Positions 12,740-26,670 of a stretch of DNA of 64,000 bases are shown piece after piece. The notes under the pieces are model-generated. The model was given only the letters and a program-made list of their open reading frames with translations, was not told where the DNA came from and ran no database searches. This DNA is from Diprion similis. Taxonomy: Eukaryota > Arthropoda > Insecta > Hymenoptera > Diprionidae. The stretch's first letter is position 1, and the number at the start of each line of letters is the position of its first letter. The DNA lies in assembly GCF_021155765.1 (NCBI RefSeq), contig NC_060107.1, forward strand, positions 13,130,501-13,194,500. Reading direction: 5' to 3'. Made by a program: the position numbers and the translations under genes.

Positions 12740-15217
12740 GTTGGTCTTGAGTCTAACTGCAGGGCCGGCAACTCGTCATTTTTTGGGGTATGGAGTTCGT
12801 TGTAGAAGCAAAGACGAAAGGGATTGTGCATTTAGTTTATCACAGTTATACGGTATTTTGATTAACGTTATTTATTTTCTTGAGTGAAATTTATTTCAAT
12901 AAAAAAAAAGAAGTTTTTTCGTTTGATTTCATTCAAGTTTTCGCCCCCACCAATTAGGTATGTTTAATTTGACAAATATGTTTCGCTACCTTTCCATGGT
13001 ATGCATGGATTACTACTCACTGACCTTACCGAAGTCATTGTTGGTGGGTTGGAGATTCGTGAAAATTTATGCGGGCAGTTTTTAGCATATTTCACCTTGA
13101 CCGTAGTTGACGTACGCCACATGGCCTAGACGCTTAGAGATAAAAGCGACGGTCTTGATTGGGTTTCGAGAGAATCGTGGCTTTCATTCTTGTATTTTTT
13201 CTCTTTAACTATAAACAATGCTGTTCTTATTCCTTCTTTTTAACTTCGGGATTTCATCTCATTAAATTCTGGTTTAATTAGTTCATATTCGAGGGATAAT
13301 GAATCCTTGACACTTTAGTTCCCGATGATCAAGTACTTACAATTGATATGAGATCAGACTGACAGTTAGACCTTGGATATTTATGTCCCATGAACAGTTA
13401 ATGAAAAGCAATTACTCGAGCTAAAAGATAAAGTTTATCAGACACTGCAGAGGGAATGACTTATATGGTACACAAGATATCTCTTGGAAGTTTTTCTTAT
13501 TGTTAGTACTCACATCGTTGTACCAGTTCATCGATTTCAGTCAGTCAAGGACGCTGGATGGAGTCACATGATTCGAGAAATAAATTTTCCTCATTCACAT
13601 TGAAACAGGTCTTTGTATCATCTGTTACATTTCTTTAAGCGAAATCTCTAAACCATGAAATGTGTTTTCGGAAGTACAGAAAACCACGAATTATAGGCTA
13701 GCAGTACGTTAACATTTCGACAAATGAATTAGACTAAACGGCAGCAAGATAAGTCTACTGAGTTATATTGATGGCAATGTGGCAAGTTTTAAAAACGAAA
13801 ATTAGTTATAACTTTTCCGATGGACGCTGGAAAAAAGAGATTCTCAGATACGGATGAAGCTAGTAACGTTACTGTAACGATGCATGTTTGAGAAAAATCG
13901 GTACTTTACATTTTGAGGAGTGTTCGAGTTTCAGTAAATCGTTGCAAACAAAATATACTTCAATTTTGAAAAGTCAACTTCTTCAAAATCATTTTTAAAT
14001 TATCTAATAATGATGATTTTTTCGCCTAAGATTTCGTTACGGTATAACGTTATACTAACTTCAGCAGCTTGATATTGTCAGACGATTCATCTCATGCGAT
14101 CCAGAAGGTTTCGAACAATGCGAATAATCGTTGTGGTTTCTTTTCATTTGTCTGTAAAATCAAGTTTTTTTCATGCTGAGAAGAAAGTTGTTCCAACTGC
14201 ACATTGACTCAGAATCAGAGTTGACGATGCACAAAGGAGCTGGCACGAGGGTCTACAATTCACTCATAGATCACGTGACAAACGATTACAACGATTCCAA
14301 GTGATATCACGTGATTTTTCAACTGTTTTTTCGTAACTTTGGGCCAGCGTGGAAACTTGTCTCGCTTGAGTGAGCTTGCACTTTGAATGTTTAAACACTG
14401 TTTTCATAGAGACTCGTTTATCCGAAGGATACATTTATTGTTAGTTGTGCTTAGTGTGTTTAAAATATTTATCAATACCATTTTTTTTTTTTTTTTCTGC
14501 GTTGTGTTGAATACTGATATTTACACTTCAGTGTTATTGAACCACCAAACATCAAGGCTGGTGCGTGATATTTGAAGGATTCATTGATACTTTCAACTTG
14601 TAATTACTCGAGAAGAAATGTTTTTATATGAGTAGATAAATTTATATGAAATTATATTTCAAATTTGACCTAGTAAAATTAGATGAGTTTGAATTTGAAA
14701 TGAATTTATCCAACTTCATAAAATTTTCTAGAATCATACAAATGTTTGATATAATTTTACACGATTTCTTAAATTTGGATAAAACATAAGACTATATAAA
14801 AATGTAATAAATTATGTAAAATTATATTCGTATAATTTCATATAATTTTATTTTCTCAAATTTGAGATATGAGTTCATTTATTTAAATTTGTCCGATGAT
14901 ATGAGAATGTTTTTTCCCAGGGACGTACATGAATCATTTTTACCATTGTGGTTTTGCGGTTTTTCATGTTCCAGGTACAGGAAGATCGAGTGAACAATTG
15001 TTACCACTGGATATAAAATCCTTTCACACAGTGTCGCGAGATAATAAGAAAAGTACAGTATCAGAGAAGGACACACTGTCTGCTGAAAGAGCAATGCTTG
15101 CTCAAAGCAAATCGTCACAGCATTGTGTTGCAAACGGTGAAGAGTAGACAAAAGAAAATTTTACCAAAGTGACCAAGTTTTTTATAAATCTCAATTCGAC
15201 GAATATAATCGAACAGT
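12740..15217. other. Intergenic region upstream of gene B
   Basis: Contains one MITE-like element (13856-14062) and AT-rich DNA at about 14580-14870. The final few hundred bases before 15218 presumably hold the 5' UTR and promoter of gene B, but no TATA box or initiator could be assigned with confidence. Confidence 0.5.
13856..14062. mobile_element. MITE, copy 1 (ends GAAGCTAGTAACGTTA)
   Basis: Begins GAAGCTAGTAACGTTACTGTAA and ends in the near reverse complement (AACGTTATACTAACTTC), giving terminal inverted repeats of about 17 nt. The interior (for example TTGCAAACAAA and AATAATGATGATTTTTT) is similar in order to the element at 15962-16152, so the two are copies of one short non-autonomous family. 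No transposase is present. Confidence 0.75.
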
Positions 15218-17277
15218 ATGGCGAGCGTAACTTTGACACAGTGTTCGCCAGCAAAATCGACGCTGAGTTGTTGCCAAGGCGAGGATGGAAGTAACGAGAA
15301 TGTGCGGGTTCAGCATACGAGTAATAACAATTATCTCCTCCAGGAGAAACATTCATTCCCGAAACGACCAGAAGTTGATTTGGCATTCAAGAACGTCAGA
15401 TACCAAGTCAAAGAGTGGAGTATTCGGAACGTGATTCCAGGTAAGAAAATAAGTCATTCTGATCCTGATAAGTTCCAAGTTTCATCTCATGCCTGAGTCT
15501 TGTTGTTTATGCACACTGCAGCCTTACGTCACTTTTACATACATTTTAAAACGAGCAACGAAATGTGACGTAATTGAAATTATAATTCAATCACACGATC
15601 ACTGCTCCTCCAGCGATTTTTAGTCCATTTCATTAGTTATTTCGTTTTTGAGAAGCTGGAAATTTGGTAGCATAAAATTTCAGCAATATTCGAAAATATT
15701 GACTCGTTGAGCTCAACGATTGGTTAATTTTTACAGTCTAGATCAGCGGAAATGGAATATTTTATCTTTGGCTGCTGTTCAAAAGAAATACGTTTCACCT
15801 TCTTGTTTCTCCGTATTTTTGCTAATCGTTTTTTTCCTCATTACGTCAGTGGACTCCTTTGCCAAAGAATCGATGTATTATTCATTTTTTGTCAAGGAAA
15901 TGGGACGTTACGTAGATGTTAACACGGGTGTGATTTACATGCACGGAGGCGATATGAAAATGAAGTTAGTAACGTTACTTTAACGATTAATGTTTAGGAA
16001 ACATCGTTATTTCCGAAATATCTTAAATTTAGTAAACTTTTACAAACAAAGGATAATTTCATTTCGAAAGGTCAATTCCTTGAAAGTTAATCTAAAATCA
16101 AGGAATAATGATTTTTTTCCTGATGTTTCGTTGCGTTAACGTTACCAACTTCAACGTCACAAGGAAAGTTCATACGAACTGTTCATATACTTTTATACAA
16201 GACCGATTATCCTTCAGCAAAAATTTTCCAATAATGTACTTTTACTTAGAAAGCTCCACTGCTGATTTTATCTTTCTATGAATGACTACAAGTTTATTTA
16301 TTAGTAATGTAAATCGCAACCAATTTAGTAGGATGATCAAAAACGAGGAATCTGTGAGAAACTAAAGTTTTGTGTTGTAGATATAAATCGAATTCGGTGA
16401 AGTTCTCATAATACCTATACAGTGCGCGATATACCTGAGGCTCTATGAATTAGGTCATTGAAATTGAAACGAGGTTCACGATCAGTTCTTTGCCCCGTTA
16501 TTAAATATCAGCCAAAAAGATCTACACAGGTGTTCTATAACTCGAAACAACAAATTTTCACCTTCACATATATCGTCATTTATTTACACGAACAGTTCGT
16601 CAAAACTATTGCCTCCGTAACGTTTCCGATGTTATTGAGTTTGGAAAATATCCAGAAAGTGTAAAGTAATAAACAAAAAACACCGAACACCCGGTTATAA
16701 TTACCTGTGTACACCTGATTCTGCGATAATGATGTTGACGTTGCGTCGAGAGAATCTCGTAAATTATTCCAACCGGATAAATGCAACGTAAACATTGTTT
16801 CTTGGAATTAAAAATTCACTGTCAAATTGACAAAATACGCGATTCAATCGTCTTTGAATCACCAGAGGTTATTGGAATCGCCGAACTACCATCGGCACAA
16901 ATTACTTTATTCGTATTTTGTATTGATACAACAAAGCAACACTCGATCATACTTGTATGCAAAGCTGAGTTCACACTTGGTTTATTTGTTGACTTTACGT
17001 TTAACACGTTAATTCTAAAATACGTATTATATTCAACGGCAGAATTTCAACAGGTACAAAGTTCAACAACCAGATACTAATTATCAATTTCGATACTATA
17101 AATTCCGATAAATGAAACAGGATAGAGTTTTATTCTCTCTCTAGCATCTCATTAATGATTGTCTCAATAATGTAGTTTTTTCCACAACCGATTGTACGAA
17201 TAACCTTTGTAGCTCTCAATTAGCAGACGCTAAAAATTGTCAATAAGGATCTGAAATGCCGTTCAACCTCAACACAT

Positions 17278-17322
<45 letters not shown>

Positions 17323-20300
17323 CAAAAATCGTAAAAAATTAAATTAAAAAAATTACATTTTCAGTATTTTGTTTGATTTTTAATTCATGTCGTGGTGTAT
17401 TGTTATCGATTCTTTCTTACTAAATTGGTGAAAAAAAATGTATGAAATCTTAATACGAATATTAAAAGGTCGCTCGAAAAGATCTGAAGAAATAGACCAA
17501 ATGATTGAAAAAAAATTATGAGCGACCTTTCAAAATTCAAATATTGAACTGAAACTTTTGGAAACTTATTTTTTTTTTCGTCTATAAAATTATACCGTAA
17601 CGAGAAAAAAATTAAAAAAAAAAAAAAATCGATTCTGACGATTTCTGAAGTTTTAAAAACTACGAAGCGACCTCTTGAAAACTTTTTTTTTAACTGTCCT
17701 TTAGAGTGGGCTCTTAAAACATCAAAAACTAACATTTTGTCACACGGGACTCGAAAAAAAAAAAATATTCGGTTTTTTTGCGCAACCTTAATATACTTAT
17801 TTTTGCCGATATTCCAGACCACTCGGTGTGTCCCATCGACACTTGGTGCTTCGGCTTCCACAAAATAACGGTATCGGTTGTGTACGCTAGCCACAGAAGA
17901 TATCTGGTCATTCACATGTCACACCACGTGCTCTGAAAATTCACGGCAAACGGCATTGCGCCAGTTTGCGTCACTCGCTAGGAGATTGACCGTAGAATAT
18001 AGTTAGCCTTGAATAACAAGCTCCAGACTGCATAGCTTCGACGACTACATGGATCACACCAATAAGCATGTAATTGCTAAACAAGCACGATGTCAAGAAC
18101 TTGCGTACAAACTGACATTGAATCTATCATAACAAGCTTCACAGACTTCTTCCGTTTGCAATGTGTCGGACGATTTTTCGTCCGTTCGTAAGACGAGATG
18201 ACCCCTGGAGTTAAAGCGCTGACTAATTTGTATATGCAACATTGAATTTGTCGCGTAATATATCCACGAGTATGATGTTTGTCGCGTCGACTTTGATCCG
18301 TTCAGGTTCCAATTAATCGACAACATAAAGCACAGCTCATGTTTTCTGAAATTTTTCCATCCAACATCTGTTGTCTTATCACCTCCAAGAGTTACGCTGA
18401 GGTTTCTTATAACGTAATGGCCAAGATGTCATTCTCATTATCGTTTGAGGGAAATACGATTTCTGCATTACACGTTATTTTCCATTGCCGTTTCTCATCG
18501 CGCAAAAACACTTTAACCAGTCAACCGCGCAACAACTGCATGACCATTGCGCGTGTAATTCAGATCCAAACTCTCTTGCGTAAGATGAAAGAGAAACCAG
18601 AATCGCAAGAGTAAAAAATGTTGATCCCGACGTCAGGCTTCCATTCAGGGCTAAATAGTTTTTCATTATCATAAGAGATAATCGTTACTGTCATTTTTTA
18701 TCATCAGGACGAACTGAATCAGCATGTTTAGTCTAAAGGTAAACACATTCACGCTTTTTTTCCTCATCCTCATCCATATGTGCAATTGCTTGCAGCAACG
18801 AAAGAGATCCTTCACGGTGTCAGCGGTGAATTCAGAGCCGGTGAATTGGCTGCAATAATGGGACCATCGGGTGCTGGAAAATCAACATTGTTAAACGTGC
18901 TTGCCGGCTTCAAGTGAGTATTGACTTGAACACCGATAATCAGTTACTTGGGATAATATGTGTTTGGATTATTTAATGGAGGATTTATGATGCTCAATTA
19001 GAAGCGAATCGCTGAATGTCACGTACGAGTTCAAAGGCTATCGGTTCTTGTTTGAAACTAATTTAAGTCGCGATTGCTTCATCCAAGTTTTTCATAATTA
19101 GCTTTCGGACGTACATCCTGCATGCTTCTGCAGAGGTTTGTCCGGAACCGAGTTGCGATTAGCGAGGCATTGTGAATTACTACGGATTGCATGTTTACGG
19201 GCAGGTAATTCTCCTGGGACAGGAAGTTGTAACGTGGCCTGGTGATGTAACGAAGGCATGTTATCATCTGCATGTCACTTTTGTATCCTCCGGGCTTCGG
19301 GCATAGAATTAGGAACACTCAGAGTGATGTTTTAATGATCAATTGTACCTTTCGGAGATCTCAACCGTAAACGTCCACAGATAATCGACACACTGCTGTC
19401 GCAAAGAGCGATGATTTACTGCCTACTTGTCCGCTTTCTACTAGCCGTCTTATGATGTACTGTTGCTTGTCCTAGTTAAACGCCGTCGCCGAATAATGCC
19501 GGCTCAAATCGTACCGGGGAAAGTGCTATTAACAATAAGAAATGGCAAACGCACGGGTTGCGAATTTTTTAAGTCGTAATCGTCCAACATGGCTTCTACA
19601 TTCCGTTCCAAGTTTCGCTTTAAGGTGCTTATAAAGATCCGTTGTACACCTCGAAAACGCGGGGATGCAAAACTCCTATACCGCTCAAGCGATCAGAGTG
19701 AAACTTGGGCAGTTAATGCTTTATTTTGGCAAAAAGTGGAGCGACTTTTTACTTTTTCAAAATTTGGAAAAAAATTTTACAGATTGGTTACCACCCACAG
19801 AAATTGCTCAAATTTTCACAGTTGCACTGAATGGATCGAACTATCCGGTATGATGCCACTCGGCGGTGATAAAACACACGTTTTGAACCCAGTCCCATGA
19901 GATTTGATAGTGAAGTGACTAAATGGCAACTGATCTGGTTTTCGATTACGAAGAACACCGAAATCTAATTTTGGTGACATTTGTCGGTAATTTTTACCGA
20001 CATTACACGCATACATTACCGACATGCGTGTATTGTCGGTAACAAATGACGCCAAAATGAGATTTCGGTGTACTTCGTAAGCGAAAACCAGATCAGCTGC
20101 CATTTCGTCATTTCACCATCAAATCTCATGGGACTGGGCTCAAAATATGTATTTTATCACCGCCGAGTGGCATCATACCGGATAGTTCGATCCATTTAGT
20201 GCAACTGTGAAAATTTGGCCAATTTCTGTGGGTGGTAACCAATCTGTAAAATTTTTATCAAAATTTTGAAAAAGTAAAAAGTTGCTCCACTTTTTGCCAA

Positions 20301-23300
20301 AATAAGGCATTAACTGTCCAAGTTTCACTCTGATCGCTTCAGCGGTATAGGAGTTTTGCATCCCCGCGTTTTCGAGGTGTACAACGCGTCTTTATAAGCA
20401 CCTTAAGGTGCGATTTTTCAGCAAATTTCCATGTTTGTTCGACTCATCACACTTTTTAGTCCCTCGTTTATTTATTCGAAATTAAACTCTTCATTGTGAC
20501 ACTGATTTTTACTCAAATCACGTTTATGTTCAGCGTCTATGGTGCGGCGGGTGAAATTTTGGTCAACGGAAGGGTGCGGGTCGCTCACAGTGAAAGGTGG
20601 AGACGAACTTCCTGCTACATCCAACAGGATTCGCATCTTCGGGCAGGTTTAACGGCTGGAGAGGCGATGACCCTAGCAGCGCACCTCAAACTGGGCTACA
20701 CAATTAGCTCGGCTTACAAACACACGCAGGTAGTTCCATTTTCCTCATCGAAAAGTCGATCGCTCGATTCTTCCATGTCTAGTAGTCACAGTAACCCTCA
20801 AACCGAATCCAAGCAAACTCTTCAATCTCATTTTAATTCCAGGTATTAGAGCTTCTCGAAATGCTGGGCTTGAGCCACTGCTACGAAACACTTTGCGGTC
20901 GTCTGTCTGGTGGGCAGAAAAAGAGGCTTGACATAGCCCTTGAACTTCTCAGTAATCCCTCGGTTATCTTTCTTGACGAGCCTACAACAGGTAAAGAAAC
21001 AATTTTGCAAATTTAATTCTTGCCTAATAAATTGTCCATGTAATTATAAGCTACATGCTTCTTTCATCTCGTTGTGAAAGTCGACAAGTGATATTGAAAC
21101 TTGATACTTCCATACGAGAACACCTCTACCTACAGAGAAAACAAAATTATTTTAATCATCATAGAAATCTAGGAAATCTGTTTCATTTTTATCAATCAAA
21201 TCCTTGGATTCGCAGGTCTCGACTCGGCATCGTGTAGCCAGTGCATTGCACTTTTGCGAAGGTTGGCCAAAATCGAGAGGCGCACAGTAGTTTGCACGAT
21301 TCACCAGCCGAGCGCGTTACAGTTTGAAATGTTCGATTCTCTCTACGCTCTCTCGGCTGGCCAGTGTATTTACAGAGGACCGGTGCAATATTTGGTACCT
21401 CATCTCTCCTCCATTGGAGCACAGTGTCCGTCTTATCACAACCCCGCCGATTTCCGTAAGTTTCATTCTTCATACCTTCGACTAGAAGTTTCTGGATAAC
21501 CGTTACTTGACCCGATCACGTTTGCTGATAATACCTAACTTGTGTTGGGAAATGCAGTACCGCGATGACTTCGTTGTGGAAATTCATTGTTTGTTAACGG
21601 AATTTACCGGACGTCGATAAGAAATTATCTACACTTAAAAAAAGGCAATGTTTTTTGCCTCCGTTAACAGCTAGTTAAAGTTCGTATTATGTAACACTGT
21701 GAGCAAAATACAGTTGAACAAGACTACGTTCACGTACCTCTTCGAGCAATTAAAAAGTAACAGGATTCGAATTACTTGTATTGAAATTTCTATTTACGCC
21801 ACACTACGTGTGAGCAATAGTTACACACATTTTAATTTATGTTTCAAGTACCCCGTTGTTACAGCCTTTGCCTTTCATCTTTATGACTCAAGTGTTGTAT
21901 GCCAATCTCCTGTCATGACTACGCGCGATTTCTCTCTACAATAGAACACTAGCTGGGACGCAATACATTTCACAAATATTTCTGCGTTGATGAATTTTTA
22001 TTATAAACTAACGGATGCCCGCAAGCATTTTCGAAAGAAAATAACCGGTTCGAAAAGAATTTTTGACTGATCGTTTGAAGAAAGGGCAAAATAATACGAA
22101 CAACTCGCGATTGGGGATTTTAATAATGGAATCACCTTTAAAGATATTTAATTACGTTATGATTTTTACGTTTTGCAACCTTGACCTCATCGTTCGTTTG
22201 AATGTGAAGTAGATGAAAGGTTGAGATAAAGTGTAGCGAAGAATTTCTCGTTTGCTTTCAGTGATGGAAGTAGCGATCGGCGAGTATGGTATTGCGGTAG
22301 ACAGTTTAGCGATGGCAGTGAACGAGTCGTCCTGGAATTTCAAAAAGCCAGCAATCACGGACTCTAAGCCTAATGCTGGAAGTGAGTATAACGAGCAATA
22401 TTCGTGGTAGTTTCTAGTTTTTAACGTCGTAGTTCGACTGCTAACGTCTTTACTACTCGCAGTTGTTCTAGAACCAATTCCCAAGGAACCACCACCCCCG
22501 GCTGGCTTTCTCGCCCAGTGTTTTCTCCTCTACAGACGTAAACTGCTCTGCCTCAAGAGGGATTATACTTTACTGGTAGTGCGATTGCTCTGTCATCTAT
22601 TCATCGGTGTGATATTTGGTTACCTCTACAGAGGCAGCGGTTATCGTGCCAACGGTGTCCTCGCCAACTACGCATACCTCTATGGATCATTATTGTTGAT
22701 CGTTTACACGGGGAAGATGGCTGTTACCCTAGCTTGTGAGTATACCGGAAGCTACGAATCGATAAACTCTTTGAGACACTTGAACTTAATTATGCTTTGG
22801 GGTTCCAGTTCCATTGGAGATGCAGATTCTCACGAGGGAGCACTTCAACCGATGGTATCGACTGGCTCCGTATTATCTCAGTACCTTGATGTTCGAGGTA
22901 CCTTTTCAGGCCGCGTGTGCTGCCACTTATTTGGCGGTCAGTTACTGGCTTACAGGCCAACCGATCGAGTCGCATCGAATTTTGTCCTTTTTAATCGTCA
23001 GCATAGCTGCCAGCCTCACTGCTCAGGCCTGGGGCTTCTTCATTGGAGCAACGACGCCAGTTAGGGTATAGATGGATTAACAAATTCTTCGATTAATCTC
23101 GTCTTTCACGAGTGCAAATTCAAGTGTCCTTGTTTTTTTTTTGTTTTTTTTGCAGAAAAAGATTTCTCCACTTTCAAATCCTTGTCTTGATTCAGCCTCT
23201 TCCTTTCACTCGCTCTTTCAAGTGCCATTGCACCACTCGACTCTTCAAGCAAGCAATGTCAGAAGTGACTGGATATATTCTTGTGTTTCAGATTGCTGTG

Positions 23301-23630
23301 TTCGCTGGGCCCATAATTGCGGTGCTCTTTTCGGTATTCGGATTCTGCATACGCTACATGGACACGCCGTCTTACTTCCGTTGGCTCTTTCACATATCCT
23401 ACTTCAGAGCCGGATTTCACAGTCTCTTGTACACTGTTTACGGATTCGGAAGGAAAGATTTGAGCTGCGACGACATTTACTGCCATTATAAAAAACCCAA
23501 CATATTTCTCAGTGAAATGGAAATCAGCGACACGAACGTTGTCAACAATTTTGTTCTGATCGTCGTAATTGGCGTGTTGATGCACTTGCTTACCGCTAGT
23601 GCTTTGTGGTGCAAGTTAAATCGGAGATAA
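15218..23630 (+). CDS. ABCG half-transporter, complete (gene B of tandem array)
   Basis: Complete white/ABCG1-like half-transporter of 637 aa, normal length for the family. Exons: 15218-15440, 18796-18913, 20534-20729, 20843-20990, 21216-21455, 22262-22381, 22463-22735, 22809-23065, 23292-23630. All donors are GT, all acceptors AG, and all phases agree. Nucleotide-binding domain: Walker [10 protein letters not shown] (97-105), Q-loop YIQQDS (Gln145), signature LSGGQKKR (200-207), Walker [11 protein letters not shown] (220-229), D-loop LDS, H-loop TIHQPS (His258), then HNPADF. Six hydrophobic segments follow, with EHFNRWY before segment 3 and the two-Cys loop ([10 protein letters not shown]) before segment 6. 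All catalytic residues are intact. It presumably works as a dimer in a membrane; the substrate is unknown. Intron 1 contains a MITE and intron 2 a 779-bp foldback. The intron next to Walker B splits the Gly codon (phase 1), 2 nt away from the position in genes A and C. Confidence 0.95.
15962..16152. mobile_element. MITE, copy 2 (ends GAAGTTAGTAACGTTA), in intron 1 of gene B
   Basis: Begins GAAGTTAGTAACGTTACTTT and ends GTTAACGTTACCAACTTC, near-perfect terminal inverted repeats of about 17 nt. Interior blocks match copy 1 at 13856-14062 in the same order, with substitutions and small indels. It lies well away from the splice sites of the 15441-18795 intron. Confidence 0.75.
17282..17319. repeat. 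(TA)n microsatellite
   Basis: About 19 uninterrupted TA units inside intron 1 of gene B, preceded by a short CA/TA-rich lead-in. Likely length-polymorphic. Confidence 0.95.
19620..20406. mobile_element. 779-bp foldback element flanked by TTAA, intron 2 of gene B
   Basis: Almost perfect long inverted repeat. The arm from 19624 (GGTGCTTATAAAGA) rightward is mirrored by the arm ending at 20402 (TCTTTATAAGCACC). Arms are about 390 nt, look roughly 90% identical by eye, and have a short centre near 20010-20020. TTAA lies directly outside both ends (19620-19623 and 20403-20406), which fits a TTAA target-site duplication of piggyBac type. The terminal bases (GGTGC) are not the classic piggyBac CCY start. 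Each arm carries the same 62-codon open frame in mirror orientation, an expected result of arm identity and not evidence of a protein. It is probably a non-autonomous transposon; a transcript of this intron would form a long hairpin. Confidence 0.85.
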
Positions 23631-24015
23631 GAACTGTTATGCACATAATACATGGCTTTGATATCAGTCGACACTTCACAGCAACTCTTCTACTCTACGT
23701 TGTTACATTTTTGACGAGGTGAGCTTTTGAAATTTGAAATCATCTCGAACGGATTAAGCGGCAACTCGATACAGGGTAGTAGTCCAGTCGTAGATTACGA
23801 AGGAATGTCTGTATAATGTAGAATGTGCAAGTATTTTTATAATGGACGCTGTGATAGTACATCAATTTCTGATACCACACCGGTTAAAAAATTTTTTTTT
23901 GCCAAGGTTTGAGGTCTAATTTGATTGGAACGATTGTGCCGAGACATCAGACATTTAACTGGAATATCATTGTATTGTTTTCTTTCACGTATTATCGTTG
24001 AGATTTTGCAGCAAG

Positions 24016-24038
24016 TAGAGAGAGAGAGAGAGAGAGAG
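24016..24038. repeat. (GA)n microsatellite
   Basis: About 11 GA units a few hundred bases downstream of the gene B stop codon, possibly within its 3' UTR. Confidence 0.9.
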
Positions 24039-26670
24039 CTGTCTCACTAATTGACAAATGATTGTAATTATCGATGCAGCGTTGATTACATATTATATGA
24101 ATATTATTGATTATGACACAGATCGATAGGTTAACAATAAGATAGGAGTTGTGGAAACCGCTCAAGTGCTTTAAAAACTATTTCTTATCTTATAGTTCTA
24201 TCGTAAGCGTAACGTTACCGTGCATAGATTACCATCCATAAGTTGGAAATTTTTTTCACAAGGTAGAAAAGCGAGAAATTTTACAGGGTGAAGCGTTCCT
24301 CGATTTGTAGGCATATATGTTGTGATAGCGAGATAATTTTATGATAATTCAAAATTCAAGCGGAGGCGTTGATTTATGTATTTTTGTATTGTTCGCACCT
24401 TATCAAAATATAATGAAATTAAATTATTAGAAAAATCTTAGTTGGGAAATCTTTTACATTATAATGAAAAAAATGAACTCGTTGGAAAAAAGACTTACGC
24501 ATCTACATGACGCACAAGACTTTCGTTTGACGATATTGTAATGTATTCGACTGCTTTCCTCAGTGAGTAAGTCCTCAGTTATGTATTCAAAGCACATCGT
24601 TTTCTCTCGAATGAATACGCATGCACAAAAATGTTGTTCAGATTGTAAACGAATCTCATTGGCATGCTTACGTCTCGTTTACTTAAAAATTGACGGAAAG
24701 TGAAATTGAACATCTGAAAGTCAAACGGTATGTGCAGGTGTAATGATTCAGTCATTCGCAGCGTGAGTTAGCAATTTTTTGCGATAATTTGCAGCAAACC
24801 GGAAATACGAGGGAGATAAAAATAGATATTAACGGACGAATTAATTACCATTTAAAAGTGAGAGCTACTGTTTCGCTAAGGTCAAGACCACTCGAAACTG
24901 TGACGCTTGGTGCTGTTTAATTATGCTTTAAAGTAAAACTTTTCAGAAACAGTTAACAGAGCGCAGCACCGTGTTACTTATAGATCTTTTAGACTTGATC
25001 GAGAGCCTGGTCGATAAGCTAGTAACCGTCATTTCAATGGATCGGCGCGGTCGATAAGTATCGTACCGTTATTAGCAGCGGTAGGTAATCGAAACTTTAT
25101 CAACATCAAAATTTCGATCGTATTAAGTTTCGTCAAGTGAAAGTAAACGTGTCGTTGCAATGACCAACCAGTGATCAGAAACTGCCATTCCATCACTTTT
25201 TTTATCCCATTCAATTTTTCAACATTTCAATTTCAATTTGCGAGCGAACTGATTGAACGCTGATCGACTAATCCGTCGTTGTTCGTTTCGAATGTGGAAC
25301 TGTAACGTTGCATCTTAACGCCATAGATAGTGATTCACAAAAATAAAAATACCGATAATACTTAGTCAATAATTGCATTGTTTTACGCTGAGGATAAATC
25401 AAAGTTATTTGTTTCTTTGGTGAAGTAACAAAGACTTTGATGTGTCAGTTTTACTTGGATCACCTTGTACTGAATATATTCAAAAAACAAAACGACATTT
25501 TCGGTCTGTGATATTGCTTTTGAAAGCATATAGCTATAGAAATGTGAGAACACGCGTTTCGGTCACAAACAAATTTAAATGTAAACGAATGGCGATAGAA
25601 ATTAAATTCAAAATAGCATGAATTTCTAGGATTTCCAATTTTAAATTAGGCCAAGTCTAAACTCATCAATGGTCGAAAATAGTGACAAAATCCAACAAAA
25701 GTTGCTTAAGATTACTTCTAGGAAAAAAGTAACTTGAGGTGGATTTAGTGATTAATGATTATTGATGAATGATTAGTAATTTTGCAACAGTTTTCTGAAA
25801 GATGTATTTTTATTTTTTCTTGTCGTGCATTTACTCGACAGTCAACTGAGAAAACTGCGCAAAGCAGTTGGCTGCAGCGAGTCAGAGATTTTGATTTAAT
25901 TGTAATTATTGATGTCGGTTGGTAAAATTTTTTTCCTCATAACAATCTAAGAGATAAAGATGTCTCAATTTTTTTCGAAAAGAAATGTAAAATTATATAA
26001 CTCCATGATACGTGTACAGAGCATTTCTCAAAGTAGTTTGTTTGCTCATCTGTCATGAAAGGTTGAAAAAACCGCTCTGTTCACAACATGTAGTGATCAG
26101 TTATCAAGACTCAGTTTCATTATCATTTCGTCATATTTTTGAATGCTATCATCCGTCGGAGATGTCTGTAGCACGTAATCAAACACAGTTACGTGTACCG
26201 ACACTCGTGCTGTAATATAACCCGGGGAAAAAAAAAACTTTATTTTGAGTTTATATTTAAATAAATAAATTTTGATTCTAAACATCGAATGATAACAAAA
26301 GTCATTGGTCACTTATGAAGTTTGCTTTTGCTTATTCACGCTGATAAATAAGTCCTTAAGTTTTTTGTCGATAGCTATAATACGGGTGCATATCCAGAAG
26401 AACAAGGAAAACTTTTTCACCGAGACATGATGAACTTTGAACGACGTTTTTAGGTCCAGTATGATGAGAGTATTATGGGAGATTACGTTTGGGGTTAGAT
26501 ACAAAAAAGTTCAACCAAACATAAAAGTACGAAAAATATTAATTTTTGATACTTTGTTTATCAATTCTTTTACACTTGTAGATTATTATTAATTATATTA
26601 TTTTTGAATAAGTGATTTAAATGTGAAACTAAAGTTTGTTTCATTGTTATTTAGAATAAATATTTGAAGA

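Noticed and set aside
17460..17690. Repeated GGTCGCTC/GAGCGACC-like blocks
   Set aside because: Only about 11 nt pair and the surroundings are homopolymer-rich, too weak to call an element.
17403..17915. 170-codon minus-strand open frame in intron 1 of gene B
   Set aside because: Made largely of poly-Phe/Lys from A/T runs inside an intron; no motif.
19665..20361. Two nearly identical 62-codon frames on opposite strands
   Set aside because: They are the mirror arms of the 779-bp foldback, so identity comes from arm similarity and not from protein selection.
22579..23064. 161-codon frame running out of gene B exon 7
   Set aside because: After the donor at 22735 it runs on into the following intron and exon out of the true frame; only the part up to 22735 is coding.
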